From: Mya arenaria
Lineage: Eukaryota > Mollusca > Bivalvia > Myida > Myidae
Length of the DNA stretch: 64,000 bases
Direction: 5' to 3'
Assembly (NCBI RefSeq): GCF_026914265.1
Contig: NC_069135.1
Span: 30,570,738-30,634,737 of the forward strand
The notes beneath the pieces are model-generated. The model was not told where the DNA came from. It saw nothing but the letters and a program-made list of their open reading frames with translations, and ran no database searches. The translations under genes were made by a program, and so were the position numbers. Below, piece after piece: positions 59,279 through 64,000 of the stretch. How positions within the stretch are numbered: the stretch's first letter is position 1; each line of letters begins with the position of its first letter.

Positions 59279-59452
59279 AATACAAAAAAAAAATGTTATT
59301 TTTTAAGGATCCAAATATTGAACCACATGATACTTTCAGCCATGTGTTTGAGAGTGGTTTCTTTCTGATTGACGTCCCATTCACTCCAATATCTGAACGA
59401 TAACATGCAGATGAAACAGAGAAACAAAGAAGTACAATGGGCGTAACCGTTC

Positions 59453-59596
59453 TTATCTAGTTAAACATTTATTATGTTATCTAGTTAACCATTTATTATG
59501 TTATCTAGTTAACCATTTATTATGTTATCTAGTTAAATATTTATTATGTTATCTAGTTAACCATTTATTATGTTATCTAGTTAAACATTTATTATG
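59453..59596 (+). repeat. 24-bp tandem repeat, 6 copies
   Basis: Unit ttatctagttaaccatttat + tatg, six head-to-tail copies differing at one or two positions. Confidence 0.95.
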
Positions 59597-59704
59597 TTAC
59601 TTATTAAGTGGAATCCACAAACCATAACTAGAAAACTTGTCAGTGTTGTTAAGCATGAAATGGTAAGAGCCTGCTATAGTCTTATAAAGTAAAGTGTATG
59701 TTTA

Positions 59705-59945
59705 TTATAGTGTCACCCTCTTAGTAAAGTGTCTGCCCGTTGGGCTTATGAAACACCTACATTTGTGAACATCTTTACCTCGATTCCTATTCCAAATGCC
59801 AGGCGCCTGGCAGGAAGGCAATCGGTACCCCTCGATTAAACAAGCTGCTGGGTCGGCAACCGACCATGTCAGAACAAGCCCCGTGTGGAACCTTAGACCT
59901 CTCGCTCCGTAGGCGGACGCCTTAACCACTAGGTCACGGAGACGG
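59705..59945 (-). mobile_element. tRNA-derived SINE
   Basis: Minus-strand start ccgtctccgtgacctagtgg carries a box A-like TGACCTAGTGGTTAAGG (59936-59920), and GGTTCCACACGG (59892-59881) stands at box B distance. The rest of the ~240 bp is a unique body. It is not a functional tRNA: no acceptor stem or proper anticodon arm can be folded. Confidence 0.65.
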
Positions 59946-60149
59946 TATATATATTTACACCTCAACTTCCATTTTATTAATGAACGGCTTTTTGGCAATA
60001 GCCAATATTCCGATGAAAGCAAAATCTTCGGAGTTGACCTCGAATTATTGCGTATCAACATAAATTGAAAATTAATTATATGTTATTCTTTTAGTCGGCA
60101 GGCCACGAACAATTTAATAAGCATTTTATGACTTTTTAAAGGTATCGTT

Positions 60150-60535
60150 GTCATTAGCGTTTCAATTTAACGTTAAACAGTATTTTGTAGGGATTTATTT
60201 TTTTGCGCGTTATTGTGACGTATAATGATAAACTGTTTTCGGTTACGGTCGAGTACTCCTAGTATACAGAATGGATGAAAAAGAATTATTTCAATGTTTT
60301 TTTTAAATGAAATTTTGTATTTTTTATCAATTCTGGAAAGAAATAATAATAACTTATGTGTAAATGTAGGCAATTAATTGCGCGATTTTTGTCATTATCG
60401 TGTATATGAACGCAGTTGGTCTGGTTTAAGAACGTGTGGAGTCTCCACCGACTTTAACCGGGTTGGTTAAACAACTTTAACAAGTCATAAAATCATAGTC
60501 CGATAATGACATCAATCACGCCATTCATTGCTTAA
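60150..60535. repeat. Dispersed repeat, copy 2 of the window-start element
   Basis: Collinear with 1-392 (cattagcgtttcaatttaac ... gataaactgttttcggttac ... ataatgacatcaatcacgcc). Confidence 0.6.
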
Positions 60536-62449
60536 TTGATATTTGTCTTACCGAAAAAATAGCGAATATTAATTAGATAGCTAGATAATTATCGCAAAAA
60601 TGAAATGGATAAAACGAAACAATTAGCGAACAATAGCAGATTATGTAACAGCTTTTATATGCCACCATACATTATATATCCTCCGTGCAGATAAATGACA
60701 ACGTAACGCACGTACATTGACGCTATATTCTTAGCGTCGTCCGTCACAGCATGATACAAAACAGTAACGTCCCCCGCAACCCTTACTTAAGCGTTCGTAT
60801 ATAATCTCAATAATTCGGGCTGTGTGTGCCGTTTGTAATATATATTTCATTTCCGCACAAATCGCTATGTCGCGAAGGTGATAATATTAAGGATAAAATA
60901 ATTGTCACATGACGTTTTTGTTCTTATTGTTTTTATATGGATTTATTATTGCCGATTTGTCATCATTCCGACTGTATGTTCCTTATTAATACTCAGTGAC
61001 ATGTTCATCCTAATCCCCTCGCATTTTGTCAAAACTGGGGGCTTGTCCAGGATTTGGTGCTAGATTGAGCGCATCTTGGGGACAACTAATGAAGTCAGTC
61101 ACCCCCCCCCCCCCCCAAGACCAGAACAAATGTATACATTGAATGAGATAAGTTGGGTTTAGCGGTCCTCAACCAAAAAATGTTTGTCTAGTTTTAGTAT
61201 GAAATTTTGCATTCAGGTTTGTTATATGTATATATACGCGACCCTGAATCCGCTAGTGAAATAATGAACCCACGATTTGAAATATTGTACCATGTAGGAA
61301 AGCGTTTTCTAAGTTTTCGCCATTCATTTGGAGGTAAAAAGCAAAATGCCACGTGTTACCCAGTTCTTTCATTCAGGCGCAGGGTTTTTCGCGATGTTTG
61401 TCTTTCACAAATAAGGTGTCTTCTCTATCCCGCATTTTACGTCCGATCCTGCAGGTTACTCGCTAGTGTAACCTATTTCCATCCGATTTCAGGAAACAAA
61501 ACAGAAAAGGGACTTGATAAATGGAAACAAGCATGACTCTGTATGGAAAGTTAAATGAATAAAATATGATCGTTCGTCCTCAAAAACAAGGCCACAATCT
61601 CGCGCAACATCGTGCTAACAGCAGTAACCTAGCATTAATCACTTGCTTCATAGTCGTTATAAAGAAAATAATTTTTAAACTAAAGTGTGATCATAATGAC
61701 AAAGACTCACGCTGACCGCTTTACTAATTTTGCAGACCTCATTCTACAGAGCGGATATTACTACGTAGTTAGAATGTTTTGATATAGTTTGAGAGATGTC
61801 TTCTATTATTCATATTGTAAGGTCCGTAAACATGCGAACATTTTATTAATTATTGTGTCATATGTCTGACTTCTTATGACTTGTGAATAAAACGTATGGT
61901 AATAAAATTCACGAACTTATTTATTTTCCTGACAAAAAATGTGGTAAAACATGTCCAGTACGCATCAGAGTAGTAAATATAGAAATAACACGTCCACACT
62001 GCCTGACACAGTAATTATTGGTCATCATGATATCTTGTCCAATGAGAAAGCCGTATTTTTTCAAGTTTTCCCTCATATTCATTTCAGTAAACCAGCTGAT
62101 TGTATAGATTTTTAATCAGATGAAGCGGTAGATATAAACAGTGGATGGTTCATTGAGTGGGTAGTTTACAAACTATAATGTAGACCACTAAAACGTGAAG
62201 ATTGTCATTATGTGCTTACACAAAATAAATAGTTATGCATCACCATTATTTTTTGAAAGTACATGGAAACAATCTTTAACCATTACTGAAGGGTTGCTTT
62301 TATTTCCTGCCTGCTTCTTATGTTGATAGACATACACTGAATAAAGCATGCTATGTTCAACTGTTTCATCCCATTAGTGTTCGAATTCATGATTTGTTCA
62401 ATGGGATTGCAGTCATTTTCAAATGTGTGTTACACTTAATTCGTTAAAT
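60536..62449. other. Intergenic, one unexplained open frame
   Basis: A 109-codon open frame at 61207-61536 (+) reads RDPESASEIMNPRF... with no recognised domain, and its context suggests a repeat remnant rather than a gene. A poly-C run of ~15 is at 61100-61114. Otherwise nothing recognised. Confidence 0.35.
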
Positions 62450-62560
62450 CAGCAGTAAGCCAATGTATATATTATTCATTAGGTGTGAATGGTAAATTTA
62501 AAACCGAGGAAGGGTCAGTAGGCAAAATTTAACCTCAAACACTGAGCTGGTTAAAGAGCT
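62450..62560 (+). repeat. Dispersed repeat, partner of 56655
   Basis: Same order of short matching blocks as 56655-56760 (agccaatg..tattcatta, gaggaagggtcagtagg, cctcaaacac, gagctggt.aaag). Confidence 0.5.
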
Positions 62561-64000
62561 GATAGTATATCTGCATTAACCTTTTGAACTGGTATATCGT
62601 CTGCGAAGCTCTATGGCAATTTGTTATGCTAATTACATACTAATAAGTAATAACCCTAAACTATAACCAACATTATTTATTTAGCCTGTTGTGTGGAAAT
62701 ATTACACGTATGTCACAAAAAGGTACGCTTTCGTAAGATTGTCCAGTTTGACGCATGTCAGGTTTTAATTGCATCCAAATTCAAGGGAAAAATCGCCCAA
62801 CGCAAAGACATTTAATATCTTATTTTCCAAGCGCACTTGAATTATGTAATTTTGCATATATACTAATAACGTACATATTTAGCAATGGTTTCTATTTTCT
62901 ATTAAGACAAATTTAATACTTTTTCAACTCATACGAAAACATGTCACACGCAAATTAAAATAATGTACTTTTTAATTCGTGTCCTCGCCCAACGTATGTT
63001 CATATTTTCGAATTGTACATAATAACTTATAACTATAAAGCATATACTAGCCGACAATGAAATCGCCTATCGGCCATCAATAAGTTTCACACTTAAAGAA
63101 TAACAATTTAACATCTTAAAAAACGACGTCATAACTAAGGGTTAGCATATATTTAACTTATTACATTATATTATTAAAGAATTATACAACTAAAAACTAT
63201 ACCACAAAGTTCCCGCCTCGGTAAGAGAAAATCCATAATTGATACAAATGAAATCGCACATAAGTAAAACGCTTATTCTCCAAGAACTGCTGTTTTAAAT
63301 GACATCATAATTGATTTCCCCGCCTGCATGATATTATCTATGTCAGTTAGACGCTTCGCACGCTTTTGTCCTTCTTAATCATTCAGATCTTACACGATAT
63401 GTTTTAACTATTACTAAGCGTGCACGATAATGCAATGCACAACACCCTTTATATACTTAATCGAAATCTTTACTTAAACTTCTGACGTTTTGAGTTTATT
63501 AAAAGCATACATACCATTTCATAATGAAACTTCACGTAGATTGGAATGGAATGATTCCTTCACTAAACTTTTTCTTGACGGCTTTCCTCTTTCACGAATT
63601 TATCCTCTCGCAAAAAAACCTGAATATTCTAGTTTTGACATCTAATACGGGAAGCAAAAATGATAAATAACGCACTCGTCTAACTTACGTATACATTCAC
63701 TGCACACGTTGAACGTAATGAAATCATTCTAACGTTAAGCTACGCTGTCTCTGTTACGCTTGAAGTAATATGACAGTCTCTCAGCTGAACTCTTACATTA
63801 TTCAGACGTTAAACAACAGTTTATATCTGCATAAAATGTATTTCCCAACACGCTTACGAATCACGCGTAACTTGAACGGGCTTCGACTTGAACGTTTTTC
63901 AAAGTTTACGCTTTGATTTTCGTTCACCGGAATCAGACGGGTACAATTAGCAGACACGTTCAAATACACGCTGACAAGTTGTTCATCAATGTATCATAAT
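62561..64000. other. Intergenic, nothing recognised
   Basis: AT-rich, short random ORFs only. Confidence 0.4.

Noticed and set aside
59453-59596. CRISPR-like regular 24-bp repeats
   Set aside because: Head-to-tail tandem repeat without spacers, in a eukaryotic genome.
59881-59945. Functional tRNA gene
   Set aside because: Boxes A and B are present but the stems do not pair; treated as a SINE head.

Overview
This is a eukaryotic, AT-rich, intron-rich and repeat-rich window. It most likely comes from a bivalve mollusc. The repeats point that way: elements opening with ACAAGAGCTGTCA, degenerate ~200-bp modules with 'tgaccttgacctt' and 'cagcccggacac' cores, and several foldback MITEs of bivalve type. 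The host genes also have animal-type exon phases. The species call is inference; the gene calls rest on splice signals, phases and motifs read directly.

Layout. 1-2.0 kb: dispersed repeat and a GC-rich inverted-repeat MITE. 2.1-3.5 kb (+): a two-exon gene for a small, probably acylated J-domain protein. 3.8-5.2 kb: a non-coding element with ~85-bp terminal inverted repeats. 6.3-6.8 kb: 3' fragment of a LINE. 8.7-10.7 kb (-): P450 relic keeping only its first exon and its ExxR exon. 13.1-22.6 kb: duplication unit 1, with an intact 10-exon cytochrome P450 (502 codons). 26.3-45.7 kb: duplication unit 2, with a second intact P450 of identical exon lengths, doubled in size by later insertions. These include two LINE fragments, a 1.6-kb unexplained block and a 2.58-kb nearly perfect palindrome in intron 4. 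47.2-54.6 kb (-): a three-exon (5' incomplete) type II membrane protein with a GH31 glycosidase ectodomain of the MYORG/SITS-binding-protein type, preceded by a ~590-residue cytoplasmic region. 54.8-56.3 kb: two adjacent foldback elements. 57.8-59.0 kb (+): a three-exon gene for a 136-residue protein with two membrane spans. 59.4-64 kb: tandem repeat, tRNA-type SINE, a second copy of the window-start repeat, and otherwise no recognisable gene.

The two intact P450s are tandem paralogues, about 89% identical at protein level by eye (about 55 differences in 502). Differences gather in exon 2, exon 3, the end of exon 8/start of exon 9, and exon 10, which suggests substrate divergence. The P450 relic lies head-to-head with the first intact copy.

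The most unusual items are: the palindrome, whose two arms each carry a YY1-like site, a splice donor, an acceptor and the same basic-N-terminus ORF, so that any transcripts would converge; the GH31 protein, whose catalytic aspartates appear lost while its cytoplasmic tail has two candidate PP1-docking motifs and a PPxY motif; and the J-domain protein with HAD instead of HPD.
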